Positions 12,001 through 27,000 of a stretch of DNA of 64,000 nt are shown one piece after another (within the stretch, counting starts at the first letter, position 1; each line of letters opens with the position of its first letter). The notes below the pieces were generated by a model. That model ran no database searches. It saw only the letters and a list, made by a program, of their open reading frames with translations, and was not told where the DNA came from. The DNA is from Pyrocephalus nanus. Lineage: Eukaryota > Chordata > Aves > Passeriformes > Tyrannidae. The position numbers and the translations under genes were made by a program. Location: the NCBI GenBank assembly GCA_038380795.1, contig CM076279.1:263001-327000 (forward strand), read 5' to 3'.

Positions 12001-15000
12001 CGGTCTTACCAGTTTCACTGGGATGGAAGAATCCCTGCAGAACATGGCGGTCTGGAAAATGAACTCTCAGCACCACCTAAACCAGAGGCAAAGCACGTTA
12101 GGTCAGTGGTTTATCGCTGCTCTGTAACGCCTGTCCTTGGCTTAGAATCTGTACGTTGGTGGGTTTGGGTTTGTTGTTTGGGTTCTTTTTAATGGCTAAC
12201 GGTGCTGTGCAGCTCCTCGGGGAACAGGGGCTGCCTGGCTTTCAAAGCAGGCAAGGGAGCTCATCTATCAAAGCACTGTGATGTACAATGAAGCAGCACT
12301 CACTCAGACAGTAGGAGCTCTCTGTGCTAAACAATGCACAAACAACATGGACAGTCCCTCTTGGACAGGTACAGACAGTGTACCAGCATCCTAAAGTGTC
12401 CACAGCAGCGGGAATCCTCCTGCCATACCTCTGAAGTAACTCATTTCAGCATTGGTCAGAAAGCACTTAACTTGGGAACTGCATTAGGATCATATTAACA
12501 GAACAAAATAAATCCACGTGTAACATCAAATCATTTAACTTTCAATGAGACACTAATAAAATATCTACGGAGGAGAGGCAGGCAGGAAAGCTCAGTCATA
12601 CAGACTGATGTGTGCACAACAGAAAGGTTTTGAAACATCTGGAACAGAATAGAAGGAGCTATACTGCCTGTCACTCAACCATGTGATTACAGGATAGCTG
12701 AATTCACAGGGCACGACTGTTACACAAGTCCCACAAACAATCAACAGGGACAGGAATTTAAAAAGTCTTCCTATAAGCAGCTTAAGAGCCTGTTGATCCC
12801 AACTGAATCCCAAAGTTACTCCAACTCCAAAGTCTGGAGTAGGCAGAGAGGGAAAAAGAACAAATATTACCTTTGGGTAACGCTCCAACTTCTCCTTCAG
12901 CTGAGATTCCCTCAAAGACTTTGTCATTAGTGGAGCCTCTTCCAGGCGTTTCCTAGAGACAAGGGAAGAAGACAAGTTCTCACTTCTGTAATGTTATGAC
13001 GTATTTTTACTTTATTAAGATAATGTTCTTAAGGTCCAAGCAGGGCTGATGAGAACTGCTCAACTGTTCCATGCATCTCTCATAGTATTTTCCCCATCTC
13101 CTGTGGTTCTTATCCCAAAATCTCATATATGAAACTATTGAGCATTAGCACCAATACCGTATAAAATTACTTTTATTGTACAAGTTTGAAAATAAGTTCA
13201 CACAACAGCTGCCAGAAAAGATCTTAAGAAGAGGAGGGGAAAGTTTGTTTAGACTACTCAAGAAGAGATTAATCAAATAAAGCAGAGACTAAGGTTGGAC
13301 ATGATTATTCTAGGGAGGGAGAAGAGCTACTGAAGTTGAAAAACAACACTGGCACAAGAAATTAATAAGTATTACTTAGCAACAGGGAAACAAAATAAAA
13401 ATGAGAAGTTTCATTCAAGAAGATCCTTCAAGAACTGGCATGTAGACCGGCGCGTTAAAAGAAACAGTGGGTGCAAAATAAAAGTCTACCTGTATTTAAG
13501 ATGAAAAACTAAGAAAATAATTACGTATTTTCCTGTAAGTAATGAAATTAGCTTAGACCCAACAGATCTCACGTTCAGCTTTAGTCCTTTCTCTTTGCAC
13601 TTAATTCTGAATAACCAGAGTGTAATCTGCCTTTATTTTTATTGCTGGCTGTAAGGGGAAAAGGGATTACAAGCATCAGCACATGTGGAAATTAGGTGTT
13701 TTTTTGAGGGGCTATATTCCAGCAACCCCCAACCAAACTGACTCAACATTTGTACCATTAAATACTCCAGAACCACAAGCAGCAGAGCAATTTCCAGGCC
13801 AATCTATATACTCACATGGATTTCAGTGGCCTGTGGGAAAAAATGTCAGCTTAAAGTGAAAAGTTCAACTCAGACTAGGTTACAGTGTAAAGAAGACTGT
13901 TCAAAGTCTGTTTAAAGGAATGCTATGACCCACTTTAAATACCTTCATGAAATTAATTTCTTTAAGGAACATATAGACGGCAAAATGCTGCTGTGACTGG
14001 AAGGCCAGTTTATCTTAATCTGAGTTTTTATCGAACTGGAGTTCAATAAAGTAAAACCATGAACATTTGAAAGCAAGATACTTGAACAGTGAGATACATA
14101 GTTAGTCAGCTTCCTATACTTCCTCTGTGTGCATGTTTCTGTTCCAAACATTTTCAGGTCTTGACATGTGGCTAAGTCTGATTTTGCTTTATTTCTTTTT
14201 AGGTAATGTCTCAAAGTTGGTCTTTCTGATGAGGTCTAATAAATGGTTAATTCTGTTACTTAAAATACAGGGTCCTTCTTACTGGCAAAAAATGCAACAA
14301 GCTCTGCTGGTCACTGTGGCTCTGCTCAACAACAAGACACAGCACAATCTCACAACAGAAAGGGAACTTGCCTCTCACTCTGCAGGTCTGCCAAACGTTT
14401 CCGTACATCATCCACTGTGACTTCAAAGAATTCATCAGGAAGCTCTTCTGGGCCATCAGGAAGTTGTTCCAGTAGGTCTAGGTGACACACAAGGGGCTCT
14501 CGTTCTACAAGCTACAGAATAAAAATGAGCTTAAATTAGTTTAAAATGCATTACTTTGCATATCCTATAAGGTTCCTGAAAAAGAGTAAAAGGACAGTAT
14601 TTGCAAACTGAAATACAGTCACCAGTGTGGAGTTCCTGGCAGTCAGATCAGACAGATAGAGAAGTTGTCAGCATTGTCATTCTTTACAGATGATACAGCT
14701 TTGGGCACAAAATCCCCCCAACAGCAGCAGGGATCTCTATTGCCAGGTGAGCAACTGGCTGCTCTCCACTGTCCATATAGGAAACTCAAGAGTAACACCC
14801 TCAGTAGTCACCTAAGGTACGGAGAGAGAACCCTTTCTCAGGAATTGCCTGTGGAATCTCTTCACCTACAATACAATGGTACTCTGTGGCTGAACCACAC
14901 TTCTAGCAAGTTACAAGCACTCAGAAATTACTCCTATCCCAAAACCCTACCTGACCTCTCTGCTCTAATCCAAACCTCTCCCAGTATGTAACCACTTCCT

Positions 15001-18000
15001 TACCACTCTGCAGGCAGCACGCAACTTACACAGGTGCTATCCTTCATTCTACGGACTATAGTGCCCTTTGAAGCTTTTCCATCCACCACGCACTCCTGGC
15101 TTGCATTGTGTCTTGTGTTACCTTTGCTTCGCATTCTCTTGCCACAGAGCCAACAGCACTAGTTCCCATCTAGGGCCCACTCCTTTTCTCCTTACTCTGG
15201 AGAACAATCCTTTGCTTTGGTAAGACAGTTTTTGACCTGTTCAGCTCTCTGAACTAAACCACTGCACGGATCCATTGCACACCTTTCAAATTCTTACCCT
15301 GGTGTCTGCTGTGCAGTAGGGTCCCCTAAACAGTAAAACCCCCTTTGTTTTGCACTTACAAAGTACTTAGCGCTGAGATCAGCGTTTGGTGCAGCCAGAG
15401 CACACAGATGAGAGGGGAGCAGTTGTCTGTAGGCATCACCTGCAATAAAGGTAACTTTCCCTCCAGCCCAAAGGATCCATGCCGCACAGACACCCCTCTC
15501 CCCTGCCCAGCAGAGCACAGGCAGCCTGGCTGCCTGCTCCCCCGGCCTCCAGAGCCCAGAGCTGGGTGTCATGATGGCAAACCTTCCAGCAAAACTATGG
15601 CCTGGCCTAGGACTGTGGCTGCTATGAAGAAAACAAAACAAAACAAAAAAAAACCAACACCAAGACCCACAACACCAAAACAAACCAAATCAAAGCCCCA
15701 GCCACTTAAGACCAAGGTGTCCTATTTGCCACCTCTGTAGGCAGCAGGACATTAAGGATCCCTCCGCAGCAAAGGTTATGTGCTTGCTCCTCTTCTCTCT
15801 TACGCCCAAAGGAGCAGCTGTGTCTGTGTTTGAATACAAACCACAACCAGAGTCAAGCACACAAGAGGCAGTTACACCTCCTGGCTCTCACACAAGTCAA
15901 GTTTTTTAAATTCCAAAATGATTTAAAGGCACAAACATACACAACAACACACTGAAGGCTACAGGAGATGAAGGGAGGACACAGCCCGTGGCTGAAGAGG
16001 CCCATAGGAACAAAAACTTGGGTAGTTAATCCAGCGTTTCTTCCCAGTCAGCTGTCAGCCTAACATGGCTGTAGGCTCTGTGAATGAACCCACTGCCCAT
16101 TTCTTCTCCCCTCATTCCCTCAAACACTCTTTACAATCCTAATTAATACTCAGATGTCCTCCATCCATCCACTCTCCCTTCCCCCAGGCCCCTTGGGAAC
16201 AGGAGTCTCCTCGATTGTCAAAAGCACAACACAAATTACAAGGCAATGTTTGCTCTACTTGTGGCCACTAAAGGGTAATTTGAGAAATTAAAAGAGTGAG
16301 GTTGTGTGGGTGGGACTCTTGGCTACTTTTAGAAAGTTGAGCAGGGTCAGCCCTAACCAGCGGGTGAAGGAGCCTGATTGCAGCTTTCCCGGGGCCCGGG
16401 GAGGGGGAGGTGCCCAGTGCTGCAGAAGTGACCCCAAGCACCCAGGACCACTCTCTAGGAAGCAGCCTTGCTGTCCCATGAACCAGTGAGGGCACATCTA
16501 CATCAGAGGCCAGAGAATTAATCAGGCCTCCCCAATAATCAGGTATACTTCAATCTCATCAAACAGGTTTAAGTTTCATTCTAAACACCTCCTGAAACTG
16601 GACTTCTTCCAAAAAAAACCTCAAACTCAAAAGACTGAGGAGGCATATCCTATGGCATGTTGTGAAGGGCGCTGGGATATGATGGAGAGAACTCCCAAAA
16701 TCTCCATTAACAAATCCTAAAGTTACTGTTTAGTAACGGTTCTAACAAGCACTTTAACAAATCCCAACAGCAGCAAGTATCCACAAGGAAAAGGCCAGCC
16801 CCTGCTCAAACCATGGGGACAGCTAAAGACTGCCACCAAGGCATAGAGAATCATGACATGGCAGAGGGCAGACATATATTCCAATCCTAAGTGTTCACTC
16901 CTCTTCCTTGCTGTGGGCTCCAAAAGTCCTAAAGTGCAGACAGAATCCAAAAACTAACTTCCCACAACGATTACAAAGGAGGCTCCAGGAACACCAAGTT
17001 ACTTCCCAGCCCACTGCAGAGCCAATGTTTTCTGCAACCATAACAAGAGGTGAGCATTTCCTGTAACAATAAATGGCCACCACATGGATGTTCTACCTTC
17101 CATTATGTAACCTGGAAGAAAGCAAGTTGTGTGTTTTGCTGTTGTATTTTTGTCAGAGATTCCTTCCAAGAGCCAAAGATGCTGCATTAAGGTTTGGCAA
17201 CTTCCTTCTTCAAAGTTTATACTTCTCCCACCACAGCTGAGATGTCAGGCCCTTTTCATGACAAGGCTGAAAGCCATACATTCACAACAGCGTCAATGTA
17301 AGTGCAGTCTACATAAAACCAGGAAGAATGCAGTTCTCTCTGCAGTCACCACTCTGGACCCAAGGAAGCACGCAAGCTGAGGAAAACTTTTATTTCATTT
17401 TGGGTGAAGTAGTGGCTATAGTGCTTTCTACAGCAGCAAGCTCTCCCCAGCGACCCACCTCCTCCCCACCACCTCTGGGAGCCCTAATCTCACGGGGAAT
17501 CTGGTGTAAAGTTACTTTCTAATAATTAACATTCTGACATCAAAGTCAGCACGCATCTGTCTGTAAACCATCTTTAGCCCAAGAAACGAAGGGATGCCGG
17601 CACAGATTTTATCCAGCCTCTCTCTTCAGCTTCAAAAACCACACACAGGCAAGCATTAATGGGAAGATTCCTTTATAAAAATGGACCTTTGATGTTTAAA
17701 AATAATTTGTTTTGTTTTGGGTTTTTTCCTCGGGACTGAAAAGGGACAAAAAGCAGATGCCATGTGGCTTGCCCTGCTCGACTGTTGCCGCTGAGAGCGA
17801 GGAGAGCAGAGGATGGCAGGAATGGAGGAGGGAACAAAATGTAATCAATCAGCAGCAAAAGCACCAGAGATCAAAGGGCTTGAAAGCAGCTGTCAAAATC
17901 ACATGCTGTTCAACACAAGGACAGACCCCCCCCCCCCACCAGAATCCGCAGCTGCTTCCAAAGCTGTTTTCTGACTGGAAGGGCGGCTGGCTCCAGAAGT

Positions 18001-21000
18001 GCCTCTGAGTCGTTTGAACTGGACTATGATTCTGAGAAAGACACCAGTTCATCAGAGTCCTTCAACCACCAGCACTCAGCCCATGCCCAACACCACAGCT
18101 CCACGTCAGGCTGTGAAGTCAGTGAAATGATGGAGGGAGTTCTGCCCCTCCAGCCAGCGTGCAGAGAATCATGGGCAACAAGACTGGTGAAGTATACCAC
18201 CACAAACCCTCACACTACTCCCTCTCCTCCCAGACACAATGGAAACTCCTCCTTTACAAATCCCTCATAGGTGAGAGTGACACTGAAGCAAGCAACATGA
18301 GACTGGACAAATCACCCAGCCTACTGTTTAGTTTTCCAAGTTCAGAGTCTGTTCTAAAATGTTAAATAACACTGATTAGACGGACCCAAACATGTTTCTA
18401 ATATACCGAAATATTCACCACTGGGTTGGCAAGGCCTCTTTCTGTTACTTGTGCAGTTCGTAACTGCTCCAGAGTCCTTCTAGGGTCTGGCTTCTATTTC
18501 TAAACAATTCAGAACTCATCAAGAATGAACTGCAACCACAAAGAAGTCAACCAAGGTGGAATCTATATCAACAAGAAAGCATCCACAGTCTTGCTAAACT
18601 GCTCCGGGACTGAGCTCCCTTTGAAGCTCCCCAGGCATCCTTTATTTCTACTTACAGCTTTTCACTGTTCGATCCTGGCTGGATCAGAACCAGAGAAGAA
18701 TTCAAACCTCCAACTCTACAAGGTACCAAAGAGGCAGAAACAAGGAAGGGGATCTCTGAAGACAAAAGCAGCCACAGGAACGATGTGTGCAGTGAAGGAG
18801 CAAGGAAAGGACTGGTCATTGAGAATCCATAGTGCACAATAATGAGGAGTAAGTTATTACCTGAATGGCTCCTGTGCTTAATTTTACGCTACTTTCCAAA
18901 CATATCCAACCTTGCTGAAGGCATTCAATTCTATACAGCTGCCCTACAGAAAGCACACCTCACATCATTCCCAGGTCACCCTGGGATGGCATCACAGCAC
19001 TCTTCAGCTATCAGTTCTGGTAGCTCTACATGGGCTCAAGCATTTTTAGTTTTCAGAAACACAGTTTTACTTCAGAGACATCAACAACAGAGGTATGTTC
19101 AACTTGTCTTTCTGGGAAAAGGGTAAAAGAGAGGTAGACTTCATATTTAAGAAGCAGGATATTTTAGATCATGACAGAAAACACTTCTGTAAACAAGCAG
19201 AAATGCAGAAGTAAAAGGATGAAAGGATGCTTCATGTGCAATATTAAGAAAATTAAATCGAAGACCAAACTCTGCTCATCTTTAGCAGAACTACACATCA
19301 GATTTTTATGAGACAAACAAGTACGTAGGGCTCAGGTGACAAAGTGGGCGTTTCTTCATGAAATTTGCATGAAGTTCGAGGCATAGAGGTGTAGGCTCTC
19401 CTGGACTGTGATTTAATGCAGCTGTGTTGTTTCTATTTGAACCACTCATCAAGGATATCTAAAGGTTCAAAGTTTTGCCTGCCTCTGGACAGCAAATTCT
19501 TAAGCTCACATCCTTCCTATTTCCTACTTCCTTACTGAACTAAGGCAGAACTGTATGTCACCAAGGCACCTAACCCTATGACATGGGGAAAAAAGTCTTA
19601 AATCTGGAAACATCTTTTTCCTCATGGGAGCTCAGCCTCAGGCAAGGCAGGGTAAAGAAGAGCCCTCATTGCCCAAACTGCAAACACGTTTTCCCTTACC
19701 TGTTCTCGCTCCTTTTGAAATTCTTGGCTGTTCTTAGACTTCTTTGGCTTAGAAGGGCCTCCAGGGCTGGAAAAAGTTGTTGGCATCTTTGAAGATGGCA
19801 TATCTAACCCAAAAGATGGTGCAGCTACAGAAGAGTGCCCCAGACGCTCTCCATCTCCAAAAAAAGGAACAAATGGGGTATGTTCGGGCTCTGAGGAAGG
19901 CCACAGCTCCTCCAAGCTAGCATGAGTTTCTTTAGTCGAGTCTTGCTTGTGTGTGATGCTGTTTAAAGACATGGCCACATCCCTGTGGTCCAAGTCCTTT
20001 GGGAATGTGGTTGCTTGAGGTAGGAGCGCATCCTCTGCTCCTTCCATAGAGCGTGGCCTCACTGCTGGCTCATTACAAGGCACCACGGCACTCACAGCTT
20101 CCTCCTGACCAGATGAACTGCATTTCTTCATAAGAACTCTTTAGGAAGACACCAACAGGAATAAAAATAAAATCACAATTCCAAGAGTATTGCCCTCCCC
20201 ATTCTCAATGTCACGACACAAAGCCAACAGCTGACTCAAATGCACCCCTGATTTAACAATTTTCTTCTTCCAGATACAGAGCACAACCTCCAGTTGCTGT
20301 GAAGGGAGGGGTAGGGGGCCAGGGTTTGTGCAACAAAACAGAACAGGAACCTGCTCCACCAGAAGAAAACTGTCTTCCAGGGAAAAACAGCAGTCAGTTG
20401 TAAAGCACAGCTTCTAATCACTCCTGCCTTCTGTAAATATTGCAAGGAGCTGGCCAGGAGATCGCAGAAAGGTTGCCCCTGTCCCCACCTCACCCCCCAA
20501 CACACAGCAGGCACTGCAGGGGCTGGGAGTTCAGTGCCTGAGATCCAGAGCAGGGAAGAATGAAGTGGTAGCTGACTGCACTCTCAGAAAGACTTTTAAC
20601 TTTGAATTGTCTGTTCCACTCATAGGAGGAAAAAAAAAAGAAGAAAAAAAAAAAGAAGAAAAAAAAAAGAAAAAAAAAGAAGAAAAAAAAAAAAAAAAAA
20701 AGAAGAGAAACAAACAAGCTCTTTTAATCTGCACATGACTAGTCAGTGCCAGCATCTGCAGCTGTGGGAAGCACATCTGGGCAGTAGTTTGAGATAAACA
20801 GGCAAATTCATTAATTACTGAATGCCACAATGTTTGTAGTTTTCAAATTTTTTTCCCCTTTTTTTTGGTATTTGAAACAAAATAAATTCACCACCAGAGT
20901 GGAAAGAAAAAATAACGAGGTCAAACTTTGCTCCTCCCAACCTGACAATGGCACTGCCTCCAGTCAGGCCAAGCGACTTCAGTGTTGTCTTCTCCAAAGC

Positions 21001-24000
21001 ATCTTTTCCTGATATCTGCAACAAAACCAGAGGAGAGTAATTGTGGCCACTGCTTACCCAGGGGAGCACATATAGTGCTCTTTCTAGAAAGAAGCCTGTA
21101 TCAAAAGAAGCACAACATAGCACCAGAAACAGATCAAAACTCATTCTGTCTACAGTTCTAAAGCAGACCTGAATCTGTATTCATCTATACTGTTCTACCA
21201 AATTCACAGCTTATTAAGTGACCTCAAGGGAAGATGACCTATGTATATTTTTGTCCCATACACACACCCAAATGGGATAAAACTATAGCCAAGCATGACT
21301 TTTATGTCAGAAGTCAAACGAACAGGCAGCACCTCAGAGCTGCGAGACAGCCGACTTCCTTACATATACCTCTCATCTGCCTGCAATGATCTGTTCCAGA
21401 ATAAAGACAAACTGTCCACAGAGGTCAGTAGGAAGTGAAGGGGACAGCCAGGGAGAGCAAATTCCATAATACGCACATACAAAATATTAAACAAAACTTT
21501 AATAGCAGAAGATCAAAACACAGAGAAAAGCAAATATTTATTAAAATGAAACCACTGTTTTGACTCAAGCTTTAAAAGAGGTTGGAAAGAAAAACACAAA
21601 CACGGCATTGAGCTCATTTTATGGGCTCAGAGATCTCAACAGCCCAGGGTTCTGTTCCAAGAGAGCTTTTTTCCATAGAGACACGTCATGCTTTGAAAAG
21701 ACCAACATTTTTCTACTTCCCCTCTCAAGAAAGTTCAAAAGAAACACTTTCCAGGTTGGAAAGCAGAGCTAAGTTTTTTCTTTTTTTTTTTTTTAGGGTT
21801 GACAGTTGAGAGGTCTTTGCTTCCTTACCTCATCTCGCATGTAAATACAGACTGGAGAGAATTCACCATGCTGTTCCATCAATTCCCTGCAAGAAAGAGC
21901 AAAACACTGCAGCATCTGGACAACAGCCCACCCCCTCCAAAACCAGTGCAGAGTAACGGCACAAAGTGAAATCAGCTGGCAACACTCTCCTCCGTTTTCC
22001 TCCAGCAATAACCATTACATAGTTCACAGGATCTCTCTTAGACATTGGGTAAAGAATTTGCTCCAATGCATTCACTTTTCATTAAACACAGCCTAAAAGT
22101 TTAAAAACAAAGCAGAAATAATTAAAGTTAATTCATAAATTAGTTGATCTTACTAGATAAATTTGAGCTCGTCATTCTTCGTGTGCCTCATTACCCAATC
22201 TGGACGTGACTCAATTACACTTGCTCTTTTTAATGCCTTATCTAAGTTAAAGACTTCATTACTGTTTACACTGAACTTTCCCTGGGGAGAGGTCCATTTC
22301 TTTCCACATATGCACAGCAAAACACAGAATTAAATACTGCTCAAAAGCAAATAAACTGTGGACAAAGAATTTGCCTTAGTGTCAGTTTAAAAAAGAAAAA
22401 AGAAAGTAAACAAATGAACAAAAAAGGAACAGCAGAAACTTTCAGATTCTGAAGACCATGGAGAAAATAAAAGCAAAGGAAAGGCTGCCACTCTAGACAA
22501 AGTGAAAATCAACCCATATTTAAGCATTTCAGTGACACAGGACACATATTACCAGCGATGCAAACTCCTGACATGCCATCTGCAGAGGAAGGCACAAGCG
22601 AAGATCACCATTAAAATCAGGAAAAACCAGTAAGATGTTCCTCTTTCCATTTTCCTCTAGAAAACAATTCTGAGGCATTCCAGTAAAAAAGAAGCTTTAT
22701 TGCATATTCACTTGATCAGACACAGAAGATGGACAGGGAAAAGACAATCACTGCCTTTCAAAGCAAGTCTCAGTTCTCATCTAGCCAAGATGATCTGATT
22801 TCAAAAGGAAGAAAAAAGGATTGGCACTTTCAGCAAGAAAACCTCGTGTGCCTGTAGAAATGTAAAAAGAGCCTGAAAGAATTAACCAGTACATTATGCT
22901 GAGACACGGAAATCAGTGAGAGCATTAGATCCAACATCAGAAGAAACTCTCTTTCGTGTTGGTCTCCACTTCAGCAAAGTGAAACTCAAACTGAAATCAG
23001 CCAAGAACATGGTAAATCATGACATTAAGGAGAATAGTTTGCTTCTCACTCCAAGCATACCAATGGTAAAAGGTGACTAGGAAAACACTGTCCACTCCGA
23101 GGCGGTGGTTTGGAAAGAGATTTGGCTGAATTCTCACAAGCATTTCTTCAGAAGCTTCAGATTCAGACATTTCAACCTAGCTCAGCCTGGGTAACTACAA
23201 AAGGTGAGAATGTTGCCCCTAGATATTCTCTATCAACACAATGAGAACTGATGAGGTTTATCCTTCTCCTTACACCCCAGCAGCTCTAATGATAGCGCAT
23301 TCTGTCCCAAGCTCCCTGTCCTTGCAGTTTCACCAGGATATCCCTTGGTAAGAAGCAGTATGTACCATCTGCACTGCAACAGCTAGTTTATTATCAAACT
23401 CCCAAACACCTGAAATTCCTCCTCATGGTAAACTTCCCTTGGTCTTACTGATCTCTGCAGTCCAGTCTCAGGGAAGGAATGGCTTTCCACTCAGTCCACC
23501 AGGAAACCATCACCCATCGTGTGTGACTTGAAGAGAAACCACCTCTGCAAAGTAGCTGAGGAAATCCCCCTGGCAGCCCAGGTACATGATACATCCTTGC
23601 TCAGCTCCTGAGGCCTCTGGAGCCACTTCCTGAGGTCAGCTTGCCATTTTATGCTTGACTACACTAGTGTTTGTTACTGAACACCTGAAGAGCTCTGCAA
23701 ATGACTGACAGGGTTATGTGAACACTTCCACTTAGCTTCCTCTTCAGCTGCCAGATTCTAAACTTTGCAGTGAACTTCACAAGAAAAAACAAAACCTGCA
23801 GGACCCTGGCACCCTGAAAAAGAATTCAGTATTTTTCACTGAAAATTAGAAGTTTTGAAAAGATATTTCTACTTCAAACATTACTCTGCACTGTTAGTAA
23901 TTCCCCAGTAGCAGTAATAGCCACACCTTCTCCTAAATATATCCGCAAAACATTGATCAACTTGGCATTCAAGTGTCAAAAACTGAAGCAGGAACTCAGA

Positions 24001-27000
24001 CTGCTTGTATCTAGTGCATCACTTACACCTATACTTGTACCTTCAGGGTATATTCTCTATCTTATGCTTAAATTTGTGAGCACTGTATCTGGGGGATGGA
24101 ACAGAGAATAACTGTATGAACAGGATATCAGTGATCAAGGTTGACTTCAGCCTGAGTTTTCCCAAAAGGAGTTTAATTAACAGAATCCCACTACTTAAAA
24201 CATTCTGCCTTCAGCATTATGTAACTTAAACATGTATTTTGAGATGCAATATTACTAGACACAAAGTTATCTCAGGGGTTTATGTAGGAAAAGGATCCCT
24301 TAGGAACAGTCAAAACCCAAGCAGTCAATGAGGCGTCTAGTTCTGAAGTGACTGTACATTCCATGGTCTGTGCTGTGGCCACACTGACTGCTGCTGTTAG
24401 AAAGGCTTCTGCTTCATAGCTGGAAATTCCACAAACAGGCATGCCATAAACACAACCATTAGAGAAAGACCACCTCAGGACAGGGATAACATTTTCTGTT
24501 CAGGTAACAAGGAAATAACCCTTCCCACTTCAGCAACCTGCTTGCTCAGCAGAAGACCAGAGTCTGCATACCCCAACACATCTTACTGCTCTCAGTGCAG
24601 TGGTTTCAAGAACCTTAAGTATCACCGTAAGGTTCAGTTACTTAATAACAGCTTTGTCAGTATTGTATCACTTAGTCTTTCTGTTATGTACAAAATACTT
24701 CACAAAGAAGCTGATTAAAAGAATATATATATACACAGTCAATGTCTTACACCATATTGGAACACAGATCTATTTAGCCCAGCACAAAGTGACAAAAGAA
24801 ACCGAATGGGGAAGGAGTCAACCAGCCTACGGAGCAGAAAATGAAGGGAAGTAGCCATTAAATTCCATGAAAATTTATCGAAGACATTTACACTTAGATT
24901 CAAAACTCAGCTGCAATAACATATAAGTGAAACAGCTGGAACCAGAAGTCACTCAGGACTGAAAGAACCACTGCAAAAGTATGATACCCAATCCTTGAGT
25001 AACTCTCAAGAGCAAAAGAAGATCAAAGATTTCCACATGAGGGAGCAAACCTGTTAAGCACAGACCAGAACTAAGCCTTCTGTTTGGTTTAATTGTAGCA
25101 GTCTATATGCCATTTTAATCAAAAGGTTAAAACTTAAAAGCTTGCAACACCACGGTGGTATGGGACAAGGTGAGTCACAAAGAAAACCAGAGGTAGCAAA
25201 TCCAAACTGAGCAACCTGCAAAACCAGTCCTGAGGGTCAGGTCTAGTTTAGGAAAGTCAGGGGCTGAGAATACTTCCACGCCAGCTGCAACACATCCCAA
25301 GGAGTTTATAGTCCCAAGGCCCCAGTCTTTCAAAACAGTTCTCCCAGCCACAACAACAAATTCTATTGCGCAGAAAGTGACAGATGCACCAGTGCATCCA
25401 AACTACTATATTCAAGCTTCAGACTATGAAACACAGTCAACTCTCCAACTCAAGGTGAACAACCAAACCAACATTAGAATAGGTCTGCCTCCATTTGTGG
25501 TTCCACAATTAGTTATTCTCTGTCAGGGACAGAAAGCCCTATGCAATGCTACGCTCGAATCAAGACATTAAGTTTCTTATACAAAGGAGCACAATACTGT
25601 GATTCAAGACTTGGGCTCCAACCTCCCTCTCTCCTCTGGCAGCAGTACCTGAGTAAGTTCCCAAGGCCAATGCTTGATGACGAAAGGCAGAAAAAAAATC
25701 TTGTCTTGACTGGAAAATTGGAACAAAAGATCACCAAAGAGACTGGCCTTTAGCACACCATAGCAGGCTACTGTGCTCAGAGTTCTCCAGACAATCTAGG
25801 AGAGATACTCATCTCTACCTTATTTTCAATGAGTTTTCCTTCCAGTTAGGATCAGCTGTATACCTACAGGAATCCTCAATAACTGTGCACAAAAGATAAA
25901 GGACTACTGAAACACAGAGAAACAGTACAGAATCACAGAAAAGGCAGACAGCACAGTCCAGAGGAAAAAAGCTTGAATCTCAAGCTTCCTATCAGGAAAG
26001 GTAAATGATCACCATTCAGGAGAAAAGAACCTGAGGCACAATGGAACACGCCTTCACCAAAGACCCATAGGAGAGCAAGCCAGTTTGACTTACAGAATCT
26101 AGTTTCATTCATTTTTCCAAAAACTGCTTTCCACTTCAATCCAAACAGCTCTTTGAAGAGTCTTCTAAAAATGTACGGAAAATATCTAAACCTAATGAAT
26201 GGCACCACAGAATTACTGAAGAGTCACAATTACTATCAAAGATGTCTCTGAGTGTCCAGAGCTCAATCGCTCCCACATACAAGAGCCCCCAAAGCTGCTG
26301 AAGCTGCCAGGCACGCAAGAGTGGGAGACAGAAAGGCAGCAGCTTTCCCAGGCCTCACGCTCAAAGAGCAGACAACACTGTGCACTCAACCAGCCTCTGC
26401 AGCACAGACTCAAGGAGAAGATCCCCCGAGACTTGTTTTTGTCTAACTCTTGGAAGCTCCTCCTCCAGCTGCTGCAAATCCATTACATGCACCCATGAGG
26501 GGAAGCACACACATCAAACACACTGTCCTCTCTTTGATGTGCTCCTCTTCAGAAGGGGAACGGCAAGCAGATTAGATTCCTTCATGTAGTGATCTGACAG
26601 GGCCTGTAAACATCTTGTGCAAGGACTGCTGCACACTGAGAGGAGGAGCAACCCTACAATAGCTTCCAGACCTTCTTCAGATCCAATTAGCTGAGATGGA
26701 CACTGGAAACCCAGGGGAAATTCCAGTGGATTTAGAATACTTCCCCTCACGCACTGAGAGCAGCTGAGCATTCCAGGAAAATGTCTCCATTTGGAAAGTC
26801 CAAGGAAGGATTCAGCAAACGTCAACAATTAGCTGACTAGTCAGTCTAAGTGAATCCAAACACACTGAACAGCAGCTCAGCCCATGAAATCCATAAAGAC
26901 GGCTGTAGATCCAGCTTGTTCTGTGTCTAAGTCGCACACAGCACCTTTGCTGCTTGTCGAACTTAATCAAAAGTCTGCAAAGTCCATCCAAACATCTCAG

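Noticed and set aside
14665..14991. Plus-strand frame containing FFTDDTALG, similar to a reverse transcriptase ADD motif
   Set aside because: No flanking CR1 or other reverse transcriptase sequence could be recognised; a short chance match.
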